DNA of 63,780 nt. Source: Ignavibacteriota bacterium. GTDB lineage: Bacteria; Bacteroidota; Ignavibacteria; UBA10030; BY39. The stretch lies in contig QOQV01000014.1 of assembly GCA_003327435.1 (NCBI GenBank), forward strand, positions 1 to 63,780. The letters are read 5' to 3'. Shown here piece after piece: positions 1 to 7,226 of the stretch. Numbering within the stretch: position 1 is the stretch's first letter; the number at the start of each line of letters is the position of its first letter. A program made the position numbers and the translations under genes. The notes beneath the pieces are model-generated. The model saw only the letters and a program-made list of their open reading frames with translations. It ran no database searches and was not told the DNA's origin.

Positions 1-119
1 AAGAAAAACAATACAAACAATGTTTTTTTTCATTAGAATCTCATTTGTTTTGACTTTACTTCCTCTAAATATATATCAAAGAACTATTTACAGCTATTTC
101 AGCCACACTTTTTGACTAT

Positions 120-705
120 TATACCCAGAATGACAAGGGTGATTGTCATGTTGAGCGTTAGCGAAATATCTGACAATATTCAGTCAGATTCTTCACTCGT
201 CCGTCTACCGACGGACTCGTTAAGAATGACAAGGGTGATTGTCATCCTGATCCGCCTCTGGCGGAGAAGGATCTGACAACACGGCCATTGTCATGTTGAG
301 CGAAGCGAAACATCTGTCATTAACTCCTGAGCGTTAGCGAAACATCTGGCAGTGCTTCAATCAGATTCTTCGTTCGTCTGTCATTCGACGGACTCACACA
401 GGAAGAAGACTGTAATTGTCATGCTGAGCGTAGCGAAGCATCTGACATATTTGTTGATTTCCTTTGCGCTCTTTGCGATCTTTGCGAGAAAAACAAGAAG
501 CGAATCGGCTTTCCTGTCATGTTGAGCGTTAGCGAAACATCTGTCATTAACTCCTGAGCGAAGCGAAACATCTGACAGTGCTTCAGTCAGATTCTTCGTT
601 CGTCCGTTTACCAACGGACTCTCTCAGAAAGACAGTCGGCAGGTCATGCTGAGCGTTAGCGAAGCATCTGACTAAAACTACTGAGCGTTAGCGAAGCATC
701 TGACT
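120..705. repeat. Dispersed hairpin-repeat block, copy 1
   Basis: About nine copies of a 30-nt motif of the form GTCATGCTGAGCG-TAGCGAAGCATCTGAC are interspersed with a second motif, GATTCTTCG-TCGTCCGT...ACGGAC. Both fold as hairpins. Outer stems of the first motif vary in a compensated way: ATGCT/AGCAT (421-441, 646-667), ATCCT/AGGAT (244-272), ATGTT/AACAT (293-313, 519-540) and ATGTT/AATAT with a G.U pair (148-169). The second motif varies likewise: GTCCGTC/GACGGAC (199-216), GTCTGTC/GACGGAC (376-393), GTCCGTT/AACGGAC (602-619). One copy carries a 15-nt mini-hairpin at 251-265 in its tip. Bases 571-652 recur inverted at 60356-60437 with one mismatch. Confidence 0.85.
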
Positions 706-763
706 TAAACCATTCCCAAACCATTATATGGTTAATACTTACAAATTGTAACTCATTCCTTTT

Positions 764-783
764 TTTTGTATTTTCATACAAAA
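764..783. promoter_or_regulatory. Inverted repeat just upstream of the symporter start
   Basis: TTTTGTAT-TTTC-ATACAAAA is a perfect 8-bp inverted repeat with a 4-nt loop, ending 13 bases before the ATG at 797. No Shine-Dalgarno sequence is visible between it and the start. It could be an operator or an RNA hairpin near the ribosome site; nothing in the sequence decides between these. Confidence 0.4.
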
Positions 784-796
784 TTTCCTAATAAAA

Positions 797-2314
797 ATGC
801 ACTTTTTTAAAAAAATAAAACTGCACCACAAAATTCTCTCAGGCTTGATTTTGGGAGCTGTATTTGGCTTAATCTTCAGCGTGAATAAGTATGAACTCGA
901 AATTACTTCTAAAGGTAAACCATCGGAAGTCGTTAAATATTGGGATTCAATAGAATTTGTTGATCCAGCTTCAAGTGTTGTTGTAAAATCATTTAAAAGT
1001 GAAGACCAGCTCAAAATCTTGAATTACTTCCAGAACCTGAGTAAAGAGCTTAAAGAGAAACTCGTAATCGTTGTGCATACAAAAAAACCTTCAGAAGTCG
1101 GTAAACAAGAAACAAGATATTTTGAAAAAGTGCAGAAAATAGAAAAAGTTAAAACAATACCACTTTATATAAAACCAATCGGAACAATTTTTATCCGACT
1201 CTTAATGTTTATAGCAATTCCACTTGTATTATCTTCTTTGATCGTTGGAGCATCGAGTTTAGGGGATTTAAAAAAGGTTGGAAGAATTGGCTTGAAAATG
1301 CTTTTGTTTTATTGTATCACTATTGCAATTGCAATCACAATCGGCTTATTCCTGACAAATACTATTGAGCCAGGTAAGCGATTGTCGGATGATGCAAAAG
1401 AAAAACTAATGGTTGAATTTGCACCTAATGTTCAAGCGCGAATTCAGGAAACAGTTGAACTGAATGTAATCAATACAATTGTTAACATCGTCCCAACAAA
1501 TCCAATTTATGCCCTTGCAAATTCTGAAATGTTACAGATTGTGTTTTTCGCTTTGATTGTTGGAATAACATTAACAGCAATCAGAAAAGAAAAATCGGAA
1601 CCTGTAATAAAATTTTTTGATGGCTTTAGCGATCTGATGATTAAGATGGTGGATTATATAATGAAGCTTGCACCTTATGGTGTATTTGCTTTGATTGCCG
1701 CCACAATTAGTGAATTCGGTTTTGATATTCTACAAACTCTTTTCTGGTATGCAGCTACGCTTTTAATTGGTTTAATAATTCAGCAGTTTTTCGTGTTGGG
1801 AGCTTTCGTAAAAGTTTTTGCCAGAATGAATCCTTTAAAATTTTTCAGAGGAATTCGTGAAGTAATGTTGATTGCTTTTAGTTCAAGTTCTTCGGCAGCA
1901 ACACTTCCTGTAAATATAGAAAGTTGTGAGTTAAATTTGGGTGTTCCCAAAAACATCACAAGTTTTGTGCTTCCACTTGGCGCAACAATCAATATGAACG
2001 GAACATCTATGTATCAGGCGGTTGCGGCTGTTTTCATAGCACAGGTCTATGGTCTGGAATTGCACATCTCAGAACAATTAATTATTTTACTTACAGCACT
2101 TTTAGCTTCAATTGGTACCGCACCAGTGCCAGGCGTTGGTATTATAATGCTAATAATTGTGCTTAGATCTGTAAATATACCAGAAGAAGGAATTGCCCTA
2201 ATACTTGGCATAGACAGATTTTTAGATATGTGCCGAACGGTTGTAAATGTATCCGGCGATGCTGCAGTAGCAACAATTGTTGCAAAATCTGAAGGTGTTT
2301 TAGAAAAGAGGTGA
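797..2314 (+). CDS. Glutamate/aspartate:cation symporter (SDF family)
   Basis: Secondary transporter of the dicarboxylate/amino acid:cation symporter family in the inner membrane. TM8 shows IDRFLDMCRTVVNVSGD, with D473, D477, R480, N484 and D488 aligning to the substrate- and Na+-binding residues of archaeal GltPh; the Arg favours acidic amino acids over plain dicarboxylates. HP2 (GTAPVPGVG) is present. The TM7 motif reads NMNGT (399-403) where GltPh has NMDGT, so an Asp of a sodium site is Asn. At 505 residues it is about 70-80 longer than usual: a charged segment (about 33-112) lies between TM1 and TM2 and is probably periplasmic. kdsA follows 3 bases later, so the genes may be co-transcribed, although this gene has no obvious role in Kdo synthesis. 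Confidence 0.88.
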   Translation: MHFFKKIKLHHKILSGLILGAVFGLIFSVNKYELEITSKGKPSEVVKYWDSIEFVDPASSVVVKSFKSEDQLKILNYFQNLSKELKEKLVIVVHTKKPSEVGKQETRYFEKVQKIEKVKTIPLYIKPIGTIFIRLLMFIAIPLVLSSLIVGASSLGDLKKVGRIGLKMLLFYCITIAIAITIGLFLTNTIEPGKRLSDDAKEKLMVEFAPNVQARIQETVELNVINTIVNIVPTNPIYALANSEMLQIVFFALIVGITLTAIRKEKSEPVIKFFDGFSDLMIKMVDYIMKLAPYGVFALIAATISEFGFDILQTLFWYAATLLIGLIIQQFFVLGAFVKVFARMNPLKFFRGIREVMLIAFSSSSSAATLPVNIESCELNLGVPKNITSFVLPLGATINMNGTSMYQAVAAVFIAQVYGLELHISEQLIILLTALLASIGTAPVPGVGIIMLIIVLRSVNIPEEGIALILGIDRFLDMCRTVVNVSGDAAVATIVAKSEGVLEKR

Positions 2315-2317
2315 AAA

Positions 2318-3142
2318 ATGATAAAGATTGATGGAATTAAAATTGGTGATTCGAATCGGATTGTGCTTATTGCAGGTCCGTGTGTTGTCGAAAACAGGGA
2401 AATTACATTAAAGACAGCACAAAAAATCAAAAAACTTTCGGAAAAACATTGCATCCCTTTCATCTTTAAATCTTCTTATAAAAAAGCAAATCGTACAAGT
2501 GGCGAATCATTTGCTACTATTGGAATGCAGGAAGCGCTCAAGATTTTATCTGATGTGAAACAGGAGCTTGACCTGCCAATCCTTACTGATGTTCATTCTG
2601 AAAATGAAGTCAAATATGCGGCTGAAATAGCTGATGTTTTACAAATACCAGCTTTTCTATGTCGGCAAACAGAATTGTTACAGGCAGCCGGTAGAACTAT
2701 GAAAGTTATCAACATTAAAAAGGGACAATTTATGGCTCCCGAAGATATGAAACATCAGGCAAAAAAAATAGAAGCGGTTGGTAATAATCAAATAATATTA
2801 ACTGAGAGAGGCACAACGTTTGGTTACAACAATTTAATTGTTGATATGCGCTCACTGGATATTATGAAAAAACTTGGCTATCCTGTAATTTTAGATGTTA
2901 CACATTCAGTTCAACGACCTGGTAGTGGAACTGGAGTAACGCTGGGACAGCCAGAATTCATCTTTCCGATAGCACGAGCTGGTGTAGCAGTTGGAATTGA
3001 CGGAATTTTTATTGAAACACATCCTGACCCTAAAAAAGCACTCAGCGATTCAGCAAGTCAGTTAAAACTTGACCTGTTAGAAAAACTGTTAATTCAGGTA
3101 ATACAGATAGATAATCTTGTAAAGAAAAAACTTAAAATATGA
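2318..3142 (+). CDS. kdsA: 3-deoxy-8-phosphooctulonate synthase
   Basis: Cytosolic Kdo-8-phosphate synthase, which condenses phosphoenolpyruvate with D-arabinose 5-phosphate in the second step of Kdo synthesis. At 274 residues it has the usual length. Family hallmarks are the N-terminal IAGPCVVE, FKSSYKKANR near residue 50, the LTDVH segment, and the C-terminal DVTHSVQRPG and FIETHPDP motifs. It begins 3 bases after the symporter stop and overlaps kdsC by ATGA. The following kdsC and kdsD supply the neighbouring pathway steps, so the assignment is secure. Confidence 0.97.
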   Translation: MIKIDGIKIGDSNRIVLIAGPCVVENREITLKTAQKIKKLSEKHCIPFIFKSSYKKANRTSGESFATIGMQEALKILSDVKQELDLPILTDVHSENEVKYAAEIADVLQIPAFLCRQTELLQAAGRTMKVINIKKGQFMAPEDMKHQAKKIEAVGNNQIILTERGTTFGYNNLIVDMRSLDIMKKLGYPVILDVTHSVQRPGSGTGVTLGQPEFIFPIARAGVAVGIDGIFIETHPDPKKALSDSASQLKLDLLEKLLIQVIQIDNLVKKKLKI

Positions 3143-3642
3143 AACGGAAAAATAATCTTAAAAGTAAACTTAAGAAAATCAAAATGATACTCCTGGATGT
3201 AGATGGTGTTTTAACAGATGGGAAAATTATCCTATCATCAGATGGTGTTGAATATAAAAATTTTCATGCTCACGATGGATATGGAATTTTAAAAGCTAAA
3301 AGAGCAGGAATTATTGTCGGATTGGTTAGTGGTAGAACTTCAGAAGTTGTAAGCAAAAGAGCCGACAGGTTGGGGCTTGATCTCGTTTATCAGGGTAATG
3401 AAGACAAATTATCGGTATTTCAGGAGATTAAAAAGAAATATAATATCTCCGAAGAGGAAACAGCTTTCGTAGGAGATGATGAATTTGATATACCGCTTTT
3501 AAAGTCGGTTGGATTTAGTGCTGCACCTGCAAACGCTATCAACACAGTTAAAAAAGTTGTCGATTATGTTACAAAAGTGGAAGGCGGAAACGGTGCTGCC
3601 CGAGAAGTTATCGATTTAATTTTGAAAGCAAAGAAAAATTAA
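3139..3642 (+). CDS. kdsC: 3-deoxy-D-manno-octulosonate 8-phosphate phosphatase
   Basis: HAD-superfamily C0-type phosphatase that dephosphorylates Kdo-8-P to Kdo. The catalytic motif LDVDGVLTDGK is near residue 20, the GLVSGRTS motif II near residue 58, and the late acidic motif GDDEFDIPLL follows, all typical of the tetrameric KdsC family. Its 167 residues match the family. The start overlaps the kdsA stop (ATGA), indicating translational coupling, and kdsD starts 2 bases after its stop. Confidence 0.95.
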   Translation: MKRKNNLKSKLKKIKMILLDVDGVLTDGKIILSSDGVEYKNFHAHDGYGILKAKRAGIIVGLVSGRTSEVVSKRADRLGLDLVYQGNEDKLSVFQEIKKKYNISEEETAFVGDDEFDIPLLKSVGFSAAPANAINTVKKVVDYVTKVEGGNGAAREVIDLILKAKKN

Positions 3643-3643
3643 T

Positions 3644-4630
3644 ATGGAAAGTAAAAAAATACTTGAAAAAGCCAGAGAAGTAATAAGGATTGAAGCAGAA
3701 GCATTATCGGATCTGCTCAATAAAGTTGATCAAAATTTTGTAAAGGCAGTTGAAACAATTTACAATTCAAGAGGGCGAACAATTGTTACCGGAATGGGAA
3801 AATCCGGTATAATTGCTCGCAAAGTTGTAGCTACTATGAATTCGACTGGAACGCCAGCAATCTTCCTGCATCCATCCGATGCTGTGCACGGTGATCTTGG
3901 GATTGTTAGAAAAGAAGATGTCATAGTAATAATTTCAAAAAGTGGTAACACACAGGAAATTCAACAACTCGTGCCAATGTTTAAAAGAATTGGTGTTCCT
4001 ATAATCGCAATTGTTGGCGACAGAAATTCCAATCTGGCAGAATCTTCCGATATAATTATAGATGTAAGTGTTAAGGAAGAAGCCTGCCCGCTTGACCTTG
4101 CACCAACAGCATCTACAACTGCAGCGCTTGCTATGGGAGATGCCCTTGCAGTTGCTTTACTCGACAAACGAAAATTTACCAAAGAAGATTTCGCTTTTTA
4201 TCACCCCGGTGGAATTTTAGGCAAACATCTCAATTTAAAAGTTGAAGAAATGATGGTTAAAGGCGATGCCATACCTAAGGTCAAACTTACAACTCCACTG
4301 AGAGATGTGATTCTTGAAATTACCTCAAAGAGATTAGGTGCAACCTGTGTTGTGGATGATGAAAATAGGCTTATGGGTATTATCACAGATGGCGACCTGC
4401 GTCGTATGTTACAACGCACTGAAACTTTAAGTAACCTTACTGCAGAACAAATTATGACCAGAAATCCTAAAACCATAAATAAAAATGCTTTGGCTGTTGT
4501 TGCTCTTCAGGAAATGGAATCCTTCAATATTACACAACTGATAGTAATAGACGAATCTAAAGAACCTATCGGGATGATACATCTACATGATCTTGTGAAA
4601 GCAGGTTTAAAAACGGATATTGATGAATGA
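3644..4630 (+). CDS. kdsD: D-arabinose 5-phosphate isomerase
   Basis: KdsD/KpsF-type isomerase converting ribulose 5-phosphate to arabinose 5-phosphate, the first committed step of Kdo synthesis. An N-terminal SIS sugar-isomerase domain (about 40-180) has GMGKSGIIARKV and the Ser-rich SKSGNTQE motif, followed by the ACPLDLAPTASTTAALAMGDALA signature. Two CBS domains occupy about 205-325. Its 328 residues match E. coli KdsD. It sits inside the kds-lpt operon and overlaps lptC by ATGA. Confidence 0.95.
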   Translation: MESKKILEKAREVIRIEAEALSDLLNKVDQNFVKAVETIYNSRGRTIVTGMGKSGIIARKVVATMNSTGTPAIFLHPSDAVHGDLGIVRKEDVIVIISKSGNTQEIQQLVPMFKRIGVPIIAIVGDRNSNLAESSDIIIDVSVKEEACPLDLAPTASTTAALAMGDALAVALLDKRKFTKEDFAFYHPGGILGKHLNLKVEEMMVKGDAIPKVKLTTPLRDVILEITSKRLGATCVVDDENRLMGIITDGDLRRMLQRTETLSNLTAEQIMTRNPKTINKNALAVVALQEMESFNITQLIVIDESKEPIGMIHLHDLVKAGLKTDIDE

Positions 4631-5172
4631 AAAAATCTTTTGCTTTATTTTTATTATTGCTAAACTTTTCGCTGTTTACAAACTCCTGTAAAGAGAAAAT
4701 TAAACCCTCTATAATTAATGCTAAAATTGAGGGTGTTTATCCAACTCAGGAGAGCTGGGACTCGCGTATTACATTCACACGCGAGGGTAAACTCTTAGCC
4801 ATTCTTGAAGTAAAACATCTCTTAATTTATGAGGATCGTAAGGAAACACTTCTCGAAGACGGCATAAAAGTCGATTTTTATGACGAGCAACAAAAACATA
4901 CCACAACTTTGATAGCCAGACGAGGTACTGTGAACGATATGACAAAAGATTTAGCAGCTTATGGAAATGTAATTGTAACTTCTGAAGATGGTACAACTTT
5001 AAAAACCGAGAAACTCTTCTGGAAAAATAATACCCAAAAGATCGAAACAGATGCATATGTAGAAATTGATTCTCCAAAAGAAAAAATTAGGGGAACTGGT
5101 CTGGTTTCAGATCAAAATTTAAAAAATTATAAGATAATCAATGTAACCGGACAAACTACCAAAGTTGATTAA
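4627..5172 (+). CDS. lptC: LPS export ABC transporter periplasmic protein LptC
   Basis: Small bitopic or lipid-anchored protein that passes LPS from the LptBFG transporter to LptA. The N-terminus is hydrophobic and ends in LFTNSCKEK, which fits a lipoprotein cleavage site before Cys21. The remainder shows the beta-jellyroll pattern of LptC/OstA proteins (ITFTREGKLLAILEVKHL, LEDGIKVDFYDEQ, GTVNDMTKDLAAYGNVIV). At 181 residues it is of normal size. It overlaps kdsD and the following OstA gene (TAATG), in an operon that also holds lptB. Confidence 0.9.
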   Translation: MKKSFALFLLLLNFSLFTNSCKEKIKPSIINAKIEGVYPTQESWDSRITFTREGKLLAILEVKHLLIYEDRKETLLEDGIKVDFYDEQQKHTTTLIARRGTVNDMTKDLAAYGNVIVTSEDGTTLKTEKLFWKNNTQKIETDAYVEIDSPKEKIRGTGLVSDQNLKNYKIINVTGQTTKVD

Positions 5173-6455
5173 TGCCAATTAAGTTCAAAAAAATTATATT
5201 TTACTTTTTTTCTTTAGCACAATTGAGCTTCTCACAAAATGAATCTAATATTGTAATACTTCATCATGCTGATAGCCTTGTTGGCAAAGTATTAAATGGT
5301 GAAGAAGTTAGAGAGTTGATTGGAAATGTTCAATTCTCACAGGGAAATGTAATGGTAAGTTGCGATAAAGCAGTACAATTTCTGAAGTCAAATCTTGTAA
5401 CTCTTGAAGGTAATATAAAAATCCAGGACGATACCCTAACATTTTTTGGTACAAAAGGAACTTACAATAGTAATGATAAAACTGCTGAAGCGTATAATGG
5501 TGTATATATCGAAGAGGGATTAAGGAAACTATATGCTGATTATGGAAAATATTATATTTCAGAAAAAAGAGTATATTTTAAAGGAAGAGTGTTGATGCAG
5601 GATACAAGTTCAAGTTTGTTTTGCGATGAACTTACATATCTGCGCAATGAAAAACATACAATTGCTAGAAAAAATGTTGTCCTATCTGATTTGAAAAGTA
5701 ATATAAAAACATATAGCGATTTTTTTGAGAACAAAAATAAGTATAGTTATATTACAGGCAATCCAGCAGTAGTACAGATTGATACTGCTGATGATGGAAA
5801 TATAGATACATTAATAATATTGAGCAATGAAATTCAAGCATATCAGGATACGATAGAGCGCTTTGAGGCACTTGGAAGTGTAAAAATGAGAAGAGGTAGT
5901 GTTTTTGCAGAATGTGGTGAAACAATTTACTTCACTGACACTGATAGCATCGTTATGAAAAAAAATCCATATGTATGGTATGAAGATACTCAAATCAGTG
6001 GAGACACGATCTATGTCAAATTACAGGAAAGAAAACTAAAAAATATTTATGTTAAAGGTAAATCTGTAGCCATTTCTTTAAGCGATTCAAATTATCGGAA
6101 TCGTTTTGATCAGATGCAGGGTGAAACAATGCTCATAAATTTTATAAATGGAGAAATTAATAATATAATTGTTAATACAACAGCAAAGAGCTTGTATTAT
6201 CTATACGAAGAAAACAAATCAGAAAAGGATACAACACAAATAACCATAAGTCCCAATGGCTTGAATATAACCACCGGGGATCAAATTGTAATAGTATTTA
6301 AAGAAAAGAAAGTTGAAAGTATTAAAGTAAGTGGTGGTGTTGAAGGTAAATATTATCCTGAAAATATGGTTAAAGGTAAGGAAGAAAGTTATAATTTAGA
6401 TGGTTTTAACTGGCGTAATGATAAACCGGAAGTTACGTTTAATATCAAAAAATAA
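5172..6455 (+). CDS. lptA: LptA/OstA-like LPS transport protein
   Basis: Secreted OstA-domain protein, probably the periplasmic LPS bridge. The N-terminal signal peptide ends near LAQLSFSQ. The body is repetitive beta-strand, with OstA_N-like stretches (LIGNVQFSQGNVMVSCDKAV, LEGNIKIQDDTLTFFGTKG) recurring to about residue 300. At 427 residues it is more than twice the length of E. coli LptA, resembling the long OstA-like proteins of Bacteroidota-type genomes. No lptD, lptF or lptG lies in the window. It lies between lptC and lptB in the same operon. Confidence 0.85.
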   Translation: MPIKFKKIIFYFFSLAQLSFSQNESNIVILHHADSLVGKVLNGEEVRELIGNVQFSQGNVMVSCDKAVQFLKSNLVTLEGNIKIQDDTLTFFGTKGTYNSNDKTAEAYNGVYIEEGLRKLYADYGKYYISEKRVYFKGRVLMQDTSSSLFCDELTYLRNEKHTIARKNVVLSDLKSNIKTYSDFFENKNKYSYITGNPAVVQIDTADDGNIDTLIILSNEIQAYQDTIERFEALGSVKMRRGSVFAECGETIYFTDTDSIVMKKNPYVWYEDTQISGDTIYVKLQERKLKNIYVKGKSVAISLSDSNYRNRFDQMQGETMLINFINGEINNIIVNTTAKSLYYLYEENKSEKDTTQITISPNGLNITTGDQIVIVFKEKKVESIKVSGGVEGKYYPENMVKGKEESYNLDGFNWRNDKPEVTFNIKK

Positions 6456-6468
6456 TTTTAAGTGATTT

Positions 6469-7221
6469 ATGGATGAAAATATTCAAAACAACAACACTCT
6501 TTATTCCGTTAGCCTGTACAAAAGATATAAAAAAAGATATGTTGTAAAGAATGTCAGTATAGAAGTTAAGCAGGGCGAGGTTGTAGGACTTCTTGGACCA
6601 AATGGTGCTGGAAAAACTACAACATTTTATATGATAGTGGGTATGATTAAACCAACAGATGGAAAAGTTTATCTCGATGGAATTGAGATTACAAAAATGG
6701 CTATGTACAAAAGAGCCCAGATGGGAATTGGTTACTTGCCGCAGGAAGCTTCTATCTTCAGAAAATTATCTGTTTATGAAAATATTATGTCGGTTTTGCA
6801 AATGATGAAAATAACACAGAAGGAAAGAGAAGAAAGATGCAACGGCTTGCTTGAAGATTTTGGATTAACACATGTTACAAAAAGTAAAGGATACATGCTC
6901 TCTGGTGGTGAACGCCGAAGAGTTGAAATTGCCAGAGCACTTGCAACAAATCCGAAGTTTATTCTTTTAGATGAACCGTTCGCCGGAATTGACCCGATTG
7001 CTGTCGAAGATATAATGAAAATTGTTCATAACCTTAAAAATCGAAACATAGGTGTTCTTGTTACGGATCATAATGTTCATGAAACTCTCTCTATTACAGA
7101 CCGCTCTTATCTGCTTTTCGAAGGCGAGATATTAAAATCTGGTACCGCTGAATTTTTAGCTAACGATGAAGAGGCAAGAAGATTGTATCTTGGTGAAAAG
7201 TTTAAATTAGATAGATATTAA
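6469..7221 (+). CDS. lptB: LPS export ABC transporter ATP-binding protein
   Basis: ATPase of the LptBFG complex that extracts LPS from the inner membrane. Walker A is GPNGAGKTT (about 45), the signature reads [16 protein letters not shown], Walker B is [15 protein letters not shown], and the switch His lies in VTDHNVHE. The [15 protein letters not shown]-loop segment is diagnostic of LptB. The 250 residues match the family. It follows lptA by 13 bases; the next gene starts 5 bases after its stop. Confidence 0.96.
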   Translation: MDENIQNNNTLYSVSLYKRYKKRYVVKNVSIEVKQGEVVGLLGPNGAGKTTTFYMIVGMIKPTDGKVYLDGIEITKMAMYKRAQMGIGYLPQEASIFRKLSVYENIMSVLQMMKITQKEREERCNGLLEDFGLTHVTKSKGYMLSGGERRRVEIARALATNPKFILLDEPFAGIDPIAVEDIMKIVHNLKNRNIGVLVTDHNVHETLSITDRSYLLFEGEILKSGTAEFLANDEEARRLYLGEKFKLDRY

Positions 7222-7226
7222 ATAAA

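Larger units (their letters stand above)
1..796. other. Gene-free region with hairpin repeats
   Basis: No convincing coding region is seen here. Bases 1-119 are AT-rich and hold a weak promoter-like pair pointing right (TTGACT at 50-55, TATATC at 72-77, 16-nt spacer). Bases 120-705 are a block of hairpin repeats, listed separately. The last 90 bases lead into the symporter gene and hold an inverted repeat at 764-783. Confidence 0.7.

Noticed and set aside
381-614. 77-residue minus-strand ORF in repeat block 1
   Set aside because: It is made wholly of the hairpin repeats and shows no ribosome site or protein-like composition; the same sequence recurs at 60356-60437 without an open frame of interest.
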